DNA from: Mycobacterium colombiense
GTDB taxonomy: Bacteria > Actinomycetota > Actinomycetes > Mycobacteriales > Mycobacteriaceae
Assembly: GCF_001672755.1 (NCBI RefSeq)
Contig: NZ_LZKI01000010.1
Coordinates: forward strand, 23,873 to 87,872
Reading direction: 5' to 3'
Length of the DNA: 64,000 nt
The notes beneath the pieces are model-generated. The model saw nothing but the letters and a program-made list of their open reading frames with translations. It did not search any database and had not been told where the DNA came from. The position numbers and the translations under genes were made by a program. This document shows, piece after piece, positions 1 to 9,068 of the stretch. How positions within the stretch are numbered: the stretch's first letter is position 1; every line of letters starts with the position of its first letter.

Positions 1-1126
1 CCACCCGCTGCCCGCGCGGCGGCAGACCCATGGCGCGCAGGTCCGCGGCGCGCGCGACGTCGGGGGCGGCGGCCTCGCCGGTGGCCAGTTCTTCGGCGCG
101 CGCCCGCGCCGCGCCCCGCCGTCGCAGTCCGGGCGGGCGGACGTCGAGCACCTCGACGCCCGCCGCGATCCGGTGCTCTCCGGGGTCGCGGAGCAACCCG
201 ATGTCCCCCACGCGCAGCGGCAGGGGCCTGGCCAGCCGCAGCCGCGCCGCGGCGGCCCCCAGCCGGCGCACCTGCACCGGCACCGCCGCCGACCCGATGT
301 GCAACACCAGCTGGCGGTGCAGCGTGTCCGCCGACCGCAGGGCGACGTCGATCTCCGCGGTGTCCAACCAGGCCCCTGGCGTGCGCACGGTGTCCCCGCG
401 GCCGACGTCGTGCCGGTCAACGCCGCGCAGATTCAGCGCCACCCGCGAAACTGGGCCCACCGCGTCCGCGCCGCGGCCCAACGATTGCAGCCCGCGGACG
501 GTGACGCGCCGCCCGGCGTGCTCGAGCTCGTCGCCCACCCGGACCGTGCCGGCGGCCAGCGTGCCGGTGACCACGGTGCCCGCGCCCCGCACGGTGAAGC
601 TGCGGTCCACCCACAGCCGCACGTCGGCGCCGGGGTCCGGCGCGGGCAGCCGGTCGGTCAGCGCCACCAGTTCGGCGCGCACCCGGTCGAGGTCGGTGCC
701 GATAGCCACGGGGGTGCCCGCAAGTGATGTGGCGGCAAGCTTTTCGGACGCCTGCGCGACCGCCGGGCCCGCATCGGCGAGGTCGGCCTTGCTGATCACC
801 AGCAGTCCGTGCCGGACCCCGAGCGCATCCAGGGCGGCCAGGTGCTCCTCCGACTGTGGCATCCAGCCCTCGGTGGCCGCGACGACGAACACCACCGCGG
901 GGACCGCACCGACGCCGGCCAGCATGTTGGCCACGAACCGCTCGTGGCCGGGCACGTCGACGAACGCGAGCTGACGGCCGCCGAGCTCCGTCCACGCGAA
1001 GCCCAGATCGATGGTCAGACCGCGGCGCCGCTCCTCGGCCAGCCGATCCGGCCACATGCCGGTAATCCGTTGCAGCAGAGTCGATTTGCCGTGATCAACG
1101 TGTCCGGCTGTGGCTAGGACGAACAC
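1..1126 (-). CDS. selB: SelB, selenocysteine-specific elongation factor (3' part outside window)
   Basis: SelB is the EF-Tu-like GTPase that delivers Sec-tRNA to a UGA codon followed by a SECIS hairpin. Translating from a GTG at 1126 gives an N-terminal P-loop GHVDHGKST, then the switch motif DVPGHERF and the base-recognition motif SKAD, in the spacing of translational GTPases. About 375 residues are present; the C-terminal winged-helix mRNA-binding part lies beyond the left edge. The start overlaps the end of selA by 13 bp, so the two are probably translationally coupled. SelB is distinguished from EF-Tu by its pairing with selA and tRNA-Sec. Confidence 0.93.
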   Translation of the reverse strand, partial: MFVLATAGHVDHGKSTLLQRITGMWPDRLAEERRRGLTIDLGFAWTELGGRQLAFVDVPGHERFVANMLAGVGAVPAVVFVVAATEGWMPQSEEHLAALDALGVRHGLLVISKADLADAGPAVAQASEKLAATSLAGTPVAIGTDLDRVRAELVALTDRLPAPDPGADVRLWVDRSFTVRGAGTVVTGTLAAGTVRVGDELEHAGRRVTVRGLQSLGRGADAVGPVSRVALNLRGVDRHDVGRGDTVRTPGAWLDTAEIDVALRSADTLHRQLVLHIGSAAVPVQVRRLGAAAARLRLARPLPLRVGDIGLLRDPGEHRIAAGVEVLDVRPPGLRRRGAARARAEELATGEAAAPDVARAADLRAMGLPPRGQRV

Positions 1127-2406
1127 GCCCGCACCGCCGCGGCCAGCAGCTCGTCATCCTCGGGCGCCACCGTGCACAGGTCGAGCAGGCACCGGCCGCC
1201 CTCCAGGCGGCCCACGACGGGTGGGCTGGCGAGGCGCAGCGCGGCGGCGTAGGACTCGGGCAGGCTCACCGCGGCGCTGGGCAATTCGACACCGGGCGCC
1301 CCGCCGCCGCCGACGGCCGCGACGCAGTCCACCGCCATCGCCCCGGGCAGCCCGGCGGCCAGCGACTCGGCCCGCGCGCGCAGCCGCTCGACATCGGCGG
1401 CCAGCGCCTGCGCCACCGGCGGGGGCGGTCCCAGCAGTGTCGCCTCCAGCGCGGCCAGCGTCAGCTTGTCGACCCGCAGGGCGCGCGCCGCGGGATGGCG
1501 GCGGATCCGCTCGATCAGCTCGGCGCCTCCGAAGAGCAACCCGGCCTGCGGCCCGCCCAGCAACTTGTCCCCGCTCGCGGTGACCAGGTCCGCGCCGTCG
1601 GCCAGCATCGACGTCGCATCCGGCTCGTCGGGCAGCACCGGATGCGGCGACAGCAGGCCGGAGCCGATGTCGACCACCAGCGGCACGCCGAGCTCGCGTA
1701 GTTCCGGCGCCAGCGTCGCGACGTCGACGGCCGAGGTGAACCCGGTGACGTGGAAGTTGGACGGATGCACCTTCAGCACGAAACCGGTCTGCGGCCCGAG
1801 CGCCTCGGCGTAGTCGCACAGGCTGGTGCGGTTGGTGGTGCCGACTTCGCGCAGTCGCGATCCGGTGGATTCCAGCAGCTCCGGGATGCGGAACCCGTCA
1901 CCGATTTCGACGAGTTCGCCTCGGCTGAGCACGATCTCCTTGCCGGGTGCCAGTGCCATGGCGGTCAACAGCAGCGCGGCCGCGTTGTTGTTGACGACAT
2001 GCACGCCGCCGGTGGTCGGGACCGCACCCGCCAGGGCGGCCAGCGCACCCCGGCCGCGGCGCGCCCGCCGGCCCGTCGCCAGGTCGAACTCGACGTCGGT
2101 GGCCCCGCCGGCGGCGACCACCGCGTCCAGCGCGGCCCGCGACAGCGGGGCGCGGCCCAGATTGGTGTGCACCACCACCCCGGTGGCGTTGATGACCGGC
2201 CGCAGGCTCGAGGCGGTGGCGGGAAGGGCGGCGACCGCGTGCTCGGCGACCTGCTCGGGTGCGATCTCGCCGGCCCGCGCCCGCCGCTGGGCGGCGGTGA
2301 TCACCGACTTGACCAGGTCGCGGCCTAGCACCCGTTGCGCCGCGACCAGCCGCGGATCGGCGAGCAGCGTGTCGGTGCCGGGCACCCGTCGGCGCGGGTC
2401 GCTCAT
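1114..2406 (-). CDS. selA: SelA, L-seryl-tRNA(Sec) selenium transferase
   Basis: PLP enzyme that converts Ser-tRNA(Sec) to Sec-tRNA(Sec) using selenophosphate. The 430-residue product is slightly shorter than the E. coli enzyme. The family motif INATGVVVHTNLGR is at about residues 72-85 and the PLP lysine is Lys281 in TASGDKLLGGPQAG. It lies between tRNA-Sec, 18 bp upstream, and selB, which it overlaps, so tRNA-Sec, selA and selB probably form one minus-strand transcription unit. Confidence 0.96.
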   Translation of the reverse strand: MSDPRRRVPGTDTLLADPRLVAAQRVLGRDLVKSVITAAQRRARAGEIAPEQVAEHAVAALPATASSLRPVINATGVVVHTNLGRAPLSRAALDAVVAAGGATDVEFDLATGRRARRGRGALAALAGAVPTTGGVHVVNNNAAALLLTAMALAPGKEIVLSRGELVEIGDGFRIPELLESTGSRLREVGTTNRTSLCDYAEALGPQTGFVLKVHPSNFHVTGFTSAVDVATLAPELRELGVPLVVDIGSGLLSPHPVLPDEPDATSMLADGADLVTASGDKLLGGPQAGLLFGGAELIERIRRHPAARALRVDKLTLAALEATLLGPPPPVAQALAADVERLRARAESLAAGLPGAMAVDCVAAVGGGGAPGVELPSAAVSLPESYAAALRLASPPVVGRLEGGRCLLDLCTVAPEDDELLAAAVRACSS

Positions 2407-2424
2407 GTCGGGCCCGAAAGAACA

Positions 2425-2519
2425 TGGCGGAGGCGGACGGGAATTGAACCCGCCAACGGCAGCGACTGCCGTTCGACGGTTTTGAAGACCGCGCCGGTCA
2501 CCAGACCGGACACGCCTCC
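2425..2519 (-). tRNA. selC: tRNA-Sec (anticodon TCA)
   Basis: The reverse strand folds as a selenocysteine tRNA. The acceptor arm GGAGGCG pairs with CGCCTCC, and an encoded CCA follows. The D stem is an unusually long 6 bp (CCGGTC/GACCGG). The anticodon loop CTTCAAA carries TCA, which reads UGA. The long variable arm has an 8-bp stem, and the T arm reads GGTTCAATTCC. The long variable arm, extended D stem and TCA anticodon exclude tRNA-Ser. Only 45 bp separate it from the divergent selD, so both promoters must be compact or overlapping. Confidence 0.95.
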
Positions 2520-2564
2520 TTCAGCCATGGCGCCAATTGTCGCAGCCTCCGCGGCGCGGGCACC

Positions 2565-3566
2565 ATGGACGCCGTGACGTACCGACTGACTCAATACGCC
2601 CACGGCGGCGGCTGCGCCTGCAAGATCCCGCCCGGTGAGCTCGAGGAGGTGGTCCGCGGGCTGGGATCCAAGCCGCCGCGCGACGCGGTCGGGGAGCTGC
2701 TGGTGGGCCTGGACAACGGCGACGACGCGGCGGTGGTCCGTATCCAGGACGGTACGGCGCTGATCGCGACGACCGACTTCTTCACCCCGGTGGTGGACGA
2801 CGCCTACGACTGGGGCCGGATCGCGGCCACCAACGCGCTGTCCGACGTCTACGCGATGGGTGGGCGCCCGGTGGTCGCGGTGAACCTGCTGGGCTGGCCG
2901 CGGGAGGTGCTGCCGTTCGAGTTGGCCGCCGAGACGTTGCGCGGCGGGCTGGACGTGTGCGGCCTGGCCGGCTGCCACCTGGCCGGCGGGCACAGCGTCG
3001 ATGACCCCGAGCCCAAGTACGGGCTGGCGGTCACCGGGATCGCCGATCCAAACCGCCTGCTGCGCAACGATTCCGGCAAGCCGGGAACGCCGCTGTCGCT
3101 GACCAAGCCGCTCGGTGTCGGCGTCCTGAACAACAGGCATAAGGCCACCGGGGAGCGCTTCGAGGAGGCCATCGCAGTGATGACGACGCTCAACGCCGAG
3201 GCGGCCGGCGCGGCGCTGGCGGCTGGCGTCGAATGTGCCACCGACGTCACCGGTTTCGGGCTGCTCGGCCATCTGCACAAGCTGGCGCGGGCCAGCGGCG
3301 TGACGGCGGTGGTGGACTCGGCCGCGGTGCCCTACCTGGACGGCGCACGCGAGGCGCTGGCGGCCGGCTACCTGTCCGGCGGCACCCGGCGAAACCTCGA
3401 CTGGGTGGCGCCGCACGTCGACCTCTCGGCGGTGAGCCAGGACGACGCCCTGTTGCTCGCGGACGCGCAGACCTCCGGTGGGCTGCTGATCGCCGGGGAG
3501 ATTCCGGGGGCGCCCGTCATCGGCGAACTGGTGCCGCGCGGCGAGCACACCATCGTGGTGCGGTGA
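2565..3566 (+). CDS. selD: SelD, selenophosphate synthetase (Cys form)
   Basis: Makes selenophosphate from selenide and ATP, the selenium donor for SelA. The 333-residue product has the N-terminal motif HGGGCACK with Cys17 and Lys20, the positions of the catalytic Cys and Lys of E. coli SelD; this enzyme is therefore not itself a selenoprotein. The conserved segment DVTGFGLLGHLHKLA is near residue 225. The ATG at 2565 is used; a GTG nine bases later would also keep the catalytic residues. It is the first gene on the plus side of the island, 80 bp before the formate dehydrogenase operon. Confidence 0.96.
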   Translation: MDAVTYRLTQYAHGGGCACKIPPGELEEVVRGLGSKPPRDAVGELLVGLDNGDDAAVVRIQDGTALIATTDFFTPVVDDAYDWGRIAATNALSDVYAMGGRPVVAVNLLGWPREVLPFELAAETLRGGLDVCGLAGCHLAGGHSVDDPEPKYGLAVTGIADPNRLLRNDSGKPGTPLSLTKPLGVGVLNNRHKATGERFEEAIAVMTTLNAEAAGAALAAGVECATDVTGFGLLGHLHKLARASGVTAVVDSAAVPYLDGAREALAAGYLSGGTRRNLDWVAPHVDLSAVSQDDALLLADAQTSGGLLIAGEIPGAPVIGELVPRGEHTIVVR

Positions 3567-3646
3567 GCGGTCCGATCGCATCAAGGTGCATGGCGACCCG
3601 CTGCGCCCGGCTTCGCCGCGCTTGCGATCGCCATTAGGGTGAGCAC

Positions 3647-6600
3647 ATGGCCCTGCGCGAAGTTTTCCTGGAATGGCCCGTCCTGCGCCAGTTGCGGTCG
3701 ACAGACAAGCTCGGCCGCGGCTCGGCGGTGACGTCCAAACACACCCGCGCGCTCACGCCGCGCACCACCACCGCCGACCGTGTTGTGCAAAGCGTGTGCC
3801 CGTACTGCGCCGTGGGCTGCGGGCAGCGCGTGTATGTCAAGGATGAGCGGGTCGTTCAGATCGAGGGTGATCCCGATTCGCCGATTTCGCGAGGGCGGTT
3901 GTGCCCCAAGGGTTCTGCCAGCGAACAGCTGGTGAATTCACCCGGGCGGCAACTGCAGGTGCTTTACCGGCCGCCCCGGGCGACCGAATGGCAGCCGCTG
4001 GAGTTGGACACTGCGATCGACATGATCGCCGACCGCTTCGTGGAATCACGCCGAAACAGTTGGCAGGACATCGACAAGAAGGGCAACCTGCTGCGCCGCA
4101 CCATGGGTATCGCCGCGCTCGGCGGTGCGACCCTGGACAACGAAGAGAACTACCTCATCAAGAAACTCTTCACCGCCGCGGGCGCCATTCAGATCGAGAA
4201 CCAAGCTCGTATTTGACACAGCTCAACGGTTCCCGGTCTGGGAGCCTCCTTCGGGCGCGGCGGCGCCACCCAATCACTGCAAGACATGGCCAACGCGGAC
4301 TGCATCGTCATCCAGGGCTCCAACATGGCCGAGTGCCACCCTGTCGGCTTTCAGTGGGTGGAAGAGGCCAGGGCCCGCGGCGCGCGGGTGATCCACGTCG
4401 ACCCGCGCTTCACCCGCACCTCGGCGGTCTCCGACCGGCACATCCCGATCCGCGCCGGTTCGGACGTGGTGCTGCTCGGCGCGTTGATCAATCACATCCT
4501 GTCCAATGATCTGTGGTTCAAGGAGTACGTGCTGGCGTACACCAACGCCGCGACCCTGATCAACGAAAACTTCAGGGATACCGAGGATCTCGGCGGCCTG
4601 TTCTCCGGATTCGACCCCGAAACCGGGCAATACGACACGTCGAGCTGGGCCTACGACGAGCAGGACGACGGCCAGATCGAGTCCCCTGACGGGGGTCACA
4701 CGCACGGCGCCACCGCCTCGCAGAGCGCCGCGGGTGACGAACACGGCAGCGGCGGCCCGCCGCTGGCGCACGCCAAGGTGAAGCGAGACGAAACCCTGCA
4801 GCACCCCCGCACGGTGTTCCAGATACTCAAGCGCCACTACGCCCGCTACACGCCGGAGATGGTCAGGGACGTCTGCGGTATCAGCCGCGAGGACTTCGAC
4901 TATCTGGCCCAATCCATCGTGGCGAACTCCGGGCGCGAGCGCACCACCTGCTTCGCCTATGCCGTCGGCTGGACCCAGCACACCCTCGGCGCCCAATTCA
5001 TCCGCACCGCAACGATTTTGCAACTGCTGACAGGCAACGTGGGTAGACCCGGCAGCGGGATCATGGCCCTGCGCGGTCACGCCACCATCCAGGGCTCCAC
5101 CGACATCCCCACGCTGTTCAACCTGCTGCCCGGGTACCTGCCGATGCCGAAGGCGGGCATGCACGACACCCTCGCCGACTACCTCGGCGCGGTGAGCTCC
5201 AAGAAGCAGAAAGGCTTCTGGGCCAACGCCGATGCCTACACGGTCAGCCTGCTCAAGGCGTGGTGGGGGGATGCGGCCACGGCGGACAACGACTGGGCTT
5301 ACGACTACCTCCCGCGGCTGTCCGGTCCGCACGGCACCTATCAGACCGTGATGGGGATGCTGGACGACGAGGTCGAGGGCTACTTCCTGCTCGGGCAGAA
5401 TCCCGCGGTGGGTTCGGCCCACGGCCGCATGCAGCGCCTGGGCATGTCGCATCTCAAGTGGCTGGTGGTGCGCGACCTCAACCTCATCGAATCGGCCACC
5501 TGGTGGAAGGACGGGCCGGAGATCGCGTCGGGCGAGCTCAAGACCTCCGACATCGAGACCGAGGTGTTCTTTATGCCCGCCGCAACGCATGTCGAGAAGG
5601 CGGGATCGTTCACCCAGACCCAGCGGCTGTTGCAGTGGCGTCACAAGGCCGTCGAGCCGCCGGGCCAGTGCCAGAGCGAGCTGCAGTTCTTCTACGAACT
5701 CGGCAAGCGGATCCGGCAACGGCTGGCCGGCTCGACCGACGAGCGGGACCGGCCGCTGCTGGACCTGACGTGGGACTACCCGACCGACGAGCACGGCGAG
5801 CCCGACGGGGAAGCGGTGCTGGCCGAGGTCAACGGGTACCGCGTCGGGGGCGCCGAGAGCGGAAAACCGTTGACCTCCTACACCGAGCTGCGCGCCGACG
5901 GGTCGACGGCCGCCGGCTGCTGGATCTACACCGGGGTGTACGCGAACGCCACCAACCAGGCCGCGCGCCGGGTGCCGGGTGGCGGTGACTCGCCGAGCCA
6001 ATCCGAGTGGGGCTGGGCGTGGCCGGCCGACCGGCGGGTGCTCTACAACCGCGCCTCGGCCGACCCCGAGGGCAAGCCGTGGAGCGAACGCAAGAAGTAC
6101 ATCTGGTGGGACCAGGACGAAAAGCGCTGGGTCGGCTACGACGTGCCGGACTTCGTGGCCGACCGGGCACCCGGTAGCCGGCCCGATCCGGACCTGGGTG
6201 GTCCCGACGCGCTGGCCGGGGACGACCCGTTCATCATGCAGGCCGACGGCAAGGGCTGGCTGTTCGCGCCGACGGGCGTGGTCGACGGTCCGCTGCCCAC
6301 GCATTACGAGCCGCAGGAGTCGCCGGTCACCAACGCGCTCTACCCGCAGCAGCGCAATCCGGCGCGAATCACGTTCCCGCGCAAGGACAATCTGAGCGCG
6401 CCGAGCGCGGGCGACCCCGGCGCCGAGGTCTACCCCTACGTCTTCACGACCTACCGACTCACCGAGCACCACACGGCCGGCGGCATGAGCCGGTGGCTGC
6501 CCTACCTGTCGGAGCTGCAGCCGGAGATGTTCTGCGAGGTGTCCCCCGAACTGGCCGCCGAACGGGGCCTCGAGCCCTACGGGTGGGCCACCATCATCTC

Positions 6601-6988
6601 GCCGCGCGCCGCGATCGAGGCCCGGGTGCTGGTCACGAAGCGGGTGAGCCCGCTGATCATCAACGGCCACACCGTGCATCAGATCGGGCTGCCGTATCAC
6701 TGGGGCGTGGGTAGCGACGCGGTGGTCAGCGGCGACGCGGCCAACGACCTGCTCGGTGTGACGCTCGATCCCAATGTGCAGATCCAGGAGTCCAAGGCCG
6801 GCTCGTGCGACATCCGCCCGGGACGCCGTCCGCAGGGCGAGGAGCTGCTGCGCTTGATCGCCGAATACCAGTCCCGGTCGGGCGCCACCACCGAGACGGA
6901 CAATGTACGGATCGATGATGCCGTGTGGGACATCATCGGGCGGCCGGACACGAGGAGGGCAGATGGGTCAGCTGATTGGACCGACTGA
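3647..6988 (+). CDS. fdhA: Selenocysteine-containing formate dehydrogenase, catalytic (molybdopterin) subunit
   Basis: Oxidises formate to CO2 at a Mo/W-bis-MGD centre. The reading frame is continuous from 3647 to 6988 only if the TGA at 4214-4216 is read as selenocysteine (Sec190). The context NQARI-U-HSSTVPGLGASF matches the ARV-U-H active site of FdnG-type enzymes, and the downstream part continues in frame (MANADCIVIQGSN). The N-terminal [4Fe-4S] cluster ligands are Cys51, Cys54, Cys58 and Cys86. The total is 1113 residues, the size of large FdnG-type subunits. No twin-arginine signal is seen at the N-terminus, unlike periplasmic FdnG, which suggests a cytoplasmic active site. It overlaps fdhB by 26 bp. 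Confidence 0.95.
4228..4246 (+). promoter_or_regulatory. Bacterial SECIS hairpin of fdhA
   Basis: Starting 11 nt after the Sec TGA, GGTTCCC pairs with GGGAGCC (7 bp with one G-T pair) around the loop GGTCT. As recalled, E. coli fdhF has the same GGUCU loop at nearly the same distance from its UGA. This is the element SelB binds, and it explains why the TGA is not a stop. Hairpin, loop and spacing are read directly; SelB binding is inferred from the family. Confidence 0.88.
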
Positions 6989-7946
6989 CCCGGCCACCGA
7001 CGCCGGTTGGTCGGATCGCAAGCCGCGGAAAGGGTTCTTCACCGACACCTCGATCTGCATCGGCTGCAAGGCCTGCGAGGTCGCCTGCAAGGAGTGGAAC
7101 CGCAACCCGCGCGACGGCGACCTCGAGTTGTTGGGGTCGTCGTACGACAACACCGGGGCGCTGGGCGCCAGCACCTGGCGGCACGTCGCCTTCATCGAGC
7201 AGGGCCGCGACCGCATCGAAGAGGCCCGCGAATCCGGTCGCGCGCTGATCAATCTCGGCATGCCCGCCATCCCCGGTGCCGCGAAACCCGAGGAACCAGA
7301 GCCTGTTTCGCAGCCGCTGTACACGCCGGAATTCCGCTGGCTGATGTCATCGGACGTGTGCAAGCACTGCACGCACGCCGGCTGCCTGGACGTGTGCCCG
7401 ACGGGCGCGTTGTTCCGCACCGAATTCGGCACCGTCGTGGTGCAGCACGACGTGTGCAACGGCTGCGGAACCTGCGTGGCCGGATGCCCGTTCGGCGTGG
7501 TCGAACGGCGCAGCGACGGCACGTACGCGACGCCGGTGGAACGCCCGGGTAGGCCGAAAGAGGAATTCGTCACCGGCGTCGCCCAGAAGTGCACGCTGTG
7601 CTACGACCGCCTGGTCGAGGACCAGGTACCGGCGTGCGCCAAGACCTGCCCGACGACGTCGATCAAGTTCGGCAATCACGACGAGCTGGTGACCCAGGCG
7701 CGCGAGCGTGTGGCGCAGCTGCACGCCGAAGGCCGAACCGAGGCAAGGCTTTACGGCGCCAACGAGAACGACGGCGTCGGTGGGATCGGATCGGTGTTCC
7801 TGCTGCTCGACGAGCCCGAGGTGTACGGACTGCCGCCAGATCCGCGGGTGTGCACGGCCGACCTGAAGACCATGTTCAAGCGGGCGAGCATGGCCGCGGC
7901 CAGCATGGTCGGCGCGGCCGCGTGGGCATTCTGGAGCAGCCGGTGA
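6963..7946 (+). CDS. fdhB: Formate dehydrogenase iron-sulfur (electron-transfer) subunit
   Basis: Ferredoxin-like subunit that passes electrons from the catalytic subunit to the membrane partner. The ATG at 6963 follows a strong GAGGAGG about 5 bp upstream and lies inside the end of fdhA. The 327-residue product has four cysteine clusters: CIGCKACEVAC, CKHCTHAGCLDVC, CNGCGTCVAGC and CTLC paired with CAKTC, enough for four [4Fe-4S] centres. A short hydrophobic stretch ends the protein (AAASMVGAAAWAFW), a possible single membrane anchor as in FdnH. Its stop overlaps the next start as GTGA. Confidence 0.93.
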   Translation: MGQLIGPTDPATDAGWSDRKPRKGFFTDTSICIGCKACEVACKEWNRNPRDGDLELLGSSYDNTGALGASTWRHVAFIEQGRDRIEEARESGRALINLGMPAIPGAAKPEEPEPVSQPLYTPEFRWLMSSDVCKHCTHAGCLDVCPTGALFRTEFGTVVVQHDVCNGCGTCVAGCPFGVVERRSDGTYATPVERPGRPKEEFVTGVAQKCTLCYDRLVEDQVPACAKTCPTTSIKFGNHDELVTQARERVAQLHAEGRTEARLYGANENDGVGGIGSVFLLLDEPEVYGLPPDPRVCTADLKTMFKRASMAAASMVGAAAWAFWSSR

Positions 7947-9022
7947 GCACCTCGGAATTCGACAGCTTCCGCCCGCCGGAACCCGGCAGGCGCCGCAAAG
8001 GCAAGCGCGCGGGTCGCCGCGGCGGCGGCGACGGGTCACGCGAGATGCCGATGGTGCCCGACGCCGAATTCACCTCGTATTACGGACGCCCGGTGGTCAA
8101 GCCGGCGCCCTGGGGACACGAGGTGGCGGCGTACCTTTTCCTGGGCGGCGTCGCCGGCGGATCCGGCCTGCTGGCGGCGGGCGCCCAGCTCACCGGCCGA
8201 AACACGTTGCGCCGTAACACCAGGCTGTCCGCCCTGATCGCGGTGTCGCTCGGCGCCGTCGCGCTGGTAAAGGACCTGGGCCGGCCCGAGCGTTTCGTCA
8301 ACATGCTGCGCACGGTCAAGCTGACCTCGCCGATGAGCATCGGCTCGTGGATCCTCAGCTTCTTCTCCGCCGGCATCGGAGTCGCCGCGGCCGCCGAGGT
8401 GGACCGGATGACCGGCGAGCGAATCCCGTTGGGCCCGTTGCGGCCCGTGCTGCGCGCCGCGGAGGGACCGGCCGGACTGGAAGCCGCCGCCTTCGCGGCG
8501 CCGCTGGCCGTCTACACCGCGGTGCTGCTCACCGACACCGCGACCCCGACGTGGAACGCCGCGTATCGAGACCTGCCCTTCGTGTTCGTCAGCTCGGCGA
8601 GCCTGGCCGCGTCGGGGTTGGCGATGATCACCACCCCGGTCGCCGAGGCGGGGCCGGCCCGCAAGCTGGCCGTCATCGGCGCGGTCAGCGATTTGGTCTC
8701 CGCCAGATTCACCGAGTACCGGATGGACCCGGTGACCCGGGAACCGCTGCACCACGGCACACCTGGGCGGTTGCTGTCGGCCAGCGAATGGCTCGCCGCC
8801 GCAGGGGGTTTGGGTGCGCTGCTGGGCGGACGGCACCGCGGTGTCGCCGCCCTGTCCGGCCTGACGTTGCTGACGGCGTCGGCGCTGCTGCGGTTCGGCT
8901 TCTTCGAGGCGGGCAAGGAATCGGCCGGCGACCCCCGCTACACGATCGAGCCGCAGAAGCGCAGGCTCGCCGCCCGCCGGGCGGCCGGCGTCACCGGGGA
9001 CTCCATCACCACCGCGGACTGA
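7943..9022 (+). CDS. NrfD/PsrC-type membrane subunit of formate dehydrogenase
   Basis: Multi-span quinone-interacting subunit, expected to anchor the complex and hand electrons to menaquinone. The GTG start at 7943 overlaps the fdhB stop by 4 bp. A basic, hydrophilic N-terminus of about 50 residues precedes hydrophobic segments, including EVAAYLFLGGVAGGSGLLAA, where the GGVAGG glycine pattern is typical of NrfD proteins. The 359-residue length fits the family. NrfD rather than a heme-b FdnI subunit implies a formate:menaquinone link without cytochrome b. This ends the operon. Confidence 0.85.
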   Translation: MSTSEFDSFRPPEPGRRRKGKRAGRRGGGDGSREMPMVPDAEFTSYYGRPVVKPAPWGHEVAAYLFLGGVAGGSGLLAAGAQLTGRNTLRRNTRLSALIAVSLGAVALVKDLGRPERFVNMLRTVKLTSPMSIGSWILSFFSAGIGVAAAAEVDRMTGERIPLGPLRPVLRAAEGPAGLEAAAFAAPLAVYTAVLLTDTATPTWNAAYRDLPFVFVSSASLAASGLAMITTPVAEAGPARKLAVIGAVSDLVSARFTEYRMDPVTREPLHHGTPGRLLSASEWLAAAGGLGALLGGRHRGVAALSGLTLLTASALLRFGFFEAGKESAGDPRYTIEPQKRRLAARRAAGVTGDSITTAD

Positions 9023-9033
9023 ACGCCGGAATC

Positions 9034-9058
9034 GTTTGCGCCCGGAGCAGCCGGGTAC
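9034..9058 (+). promoter_or_regulatory. SigF-type promoter for the F420 oxidoreductase gene
   Basis: GTTT at 9034-9037 and GGGTAC at 9053-9058 are separated by exactly 15 bases, matching the mycobacterial SigF consensus GTTT-N15/16-GGGTA. Transcription would begin about 9065, only a few bases before the ATG at 9069, giving a leaderless or nearly leaderless message. That supports the ATG over any earlier start. Confidence 0.75.
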
Positions 9059-9068
9059 CCCGTCACGC

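Noticed and set aside
4214..4216. Nonsense mutation splitting the formate dehydrogenase gene
   Set aside because: The TGA sits at the exact Sec position, is followed by a SECIS hairpin, and lies next to selA, selB, selC and selD; it is a Sec codon.
4274..6700. 808-residue minus-strand open frame opposite fdhA
   Set aside because: High-G+C antisense shadow: composition rich in Arg, Gly, His and Val, with no domain, while the plus strand encodes a recognised protein throughout.
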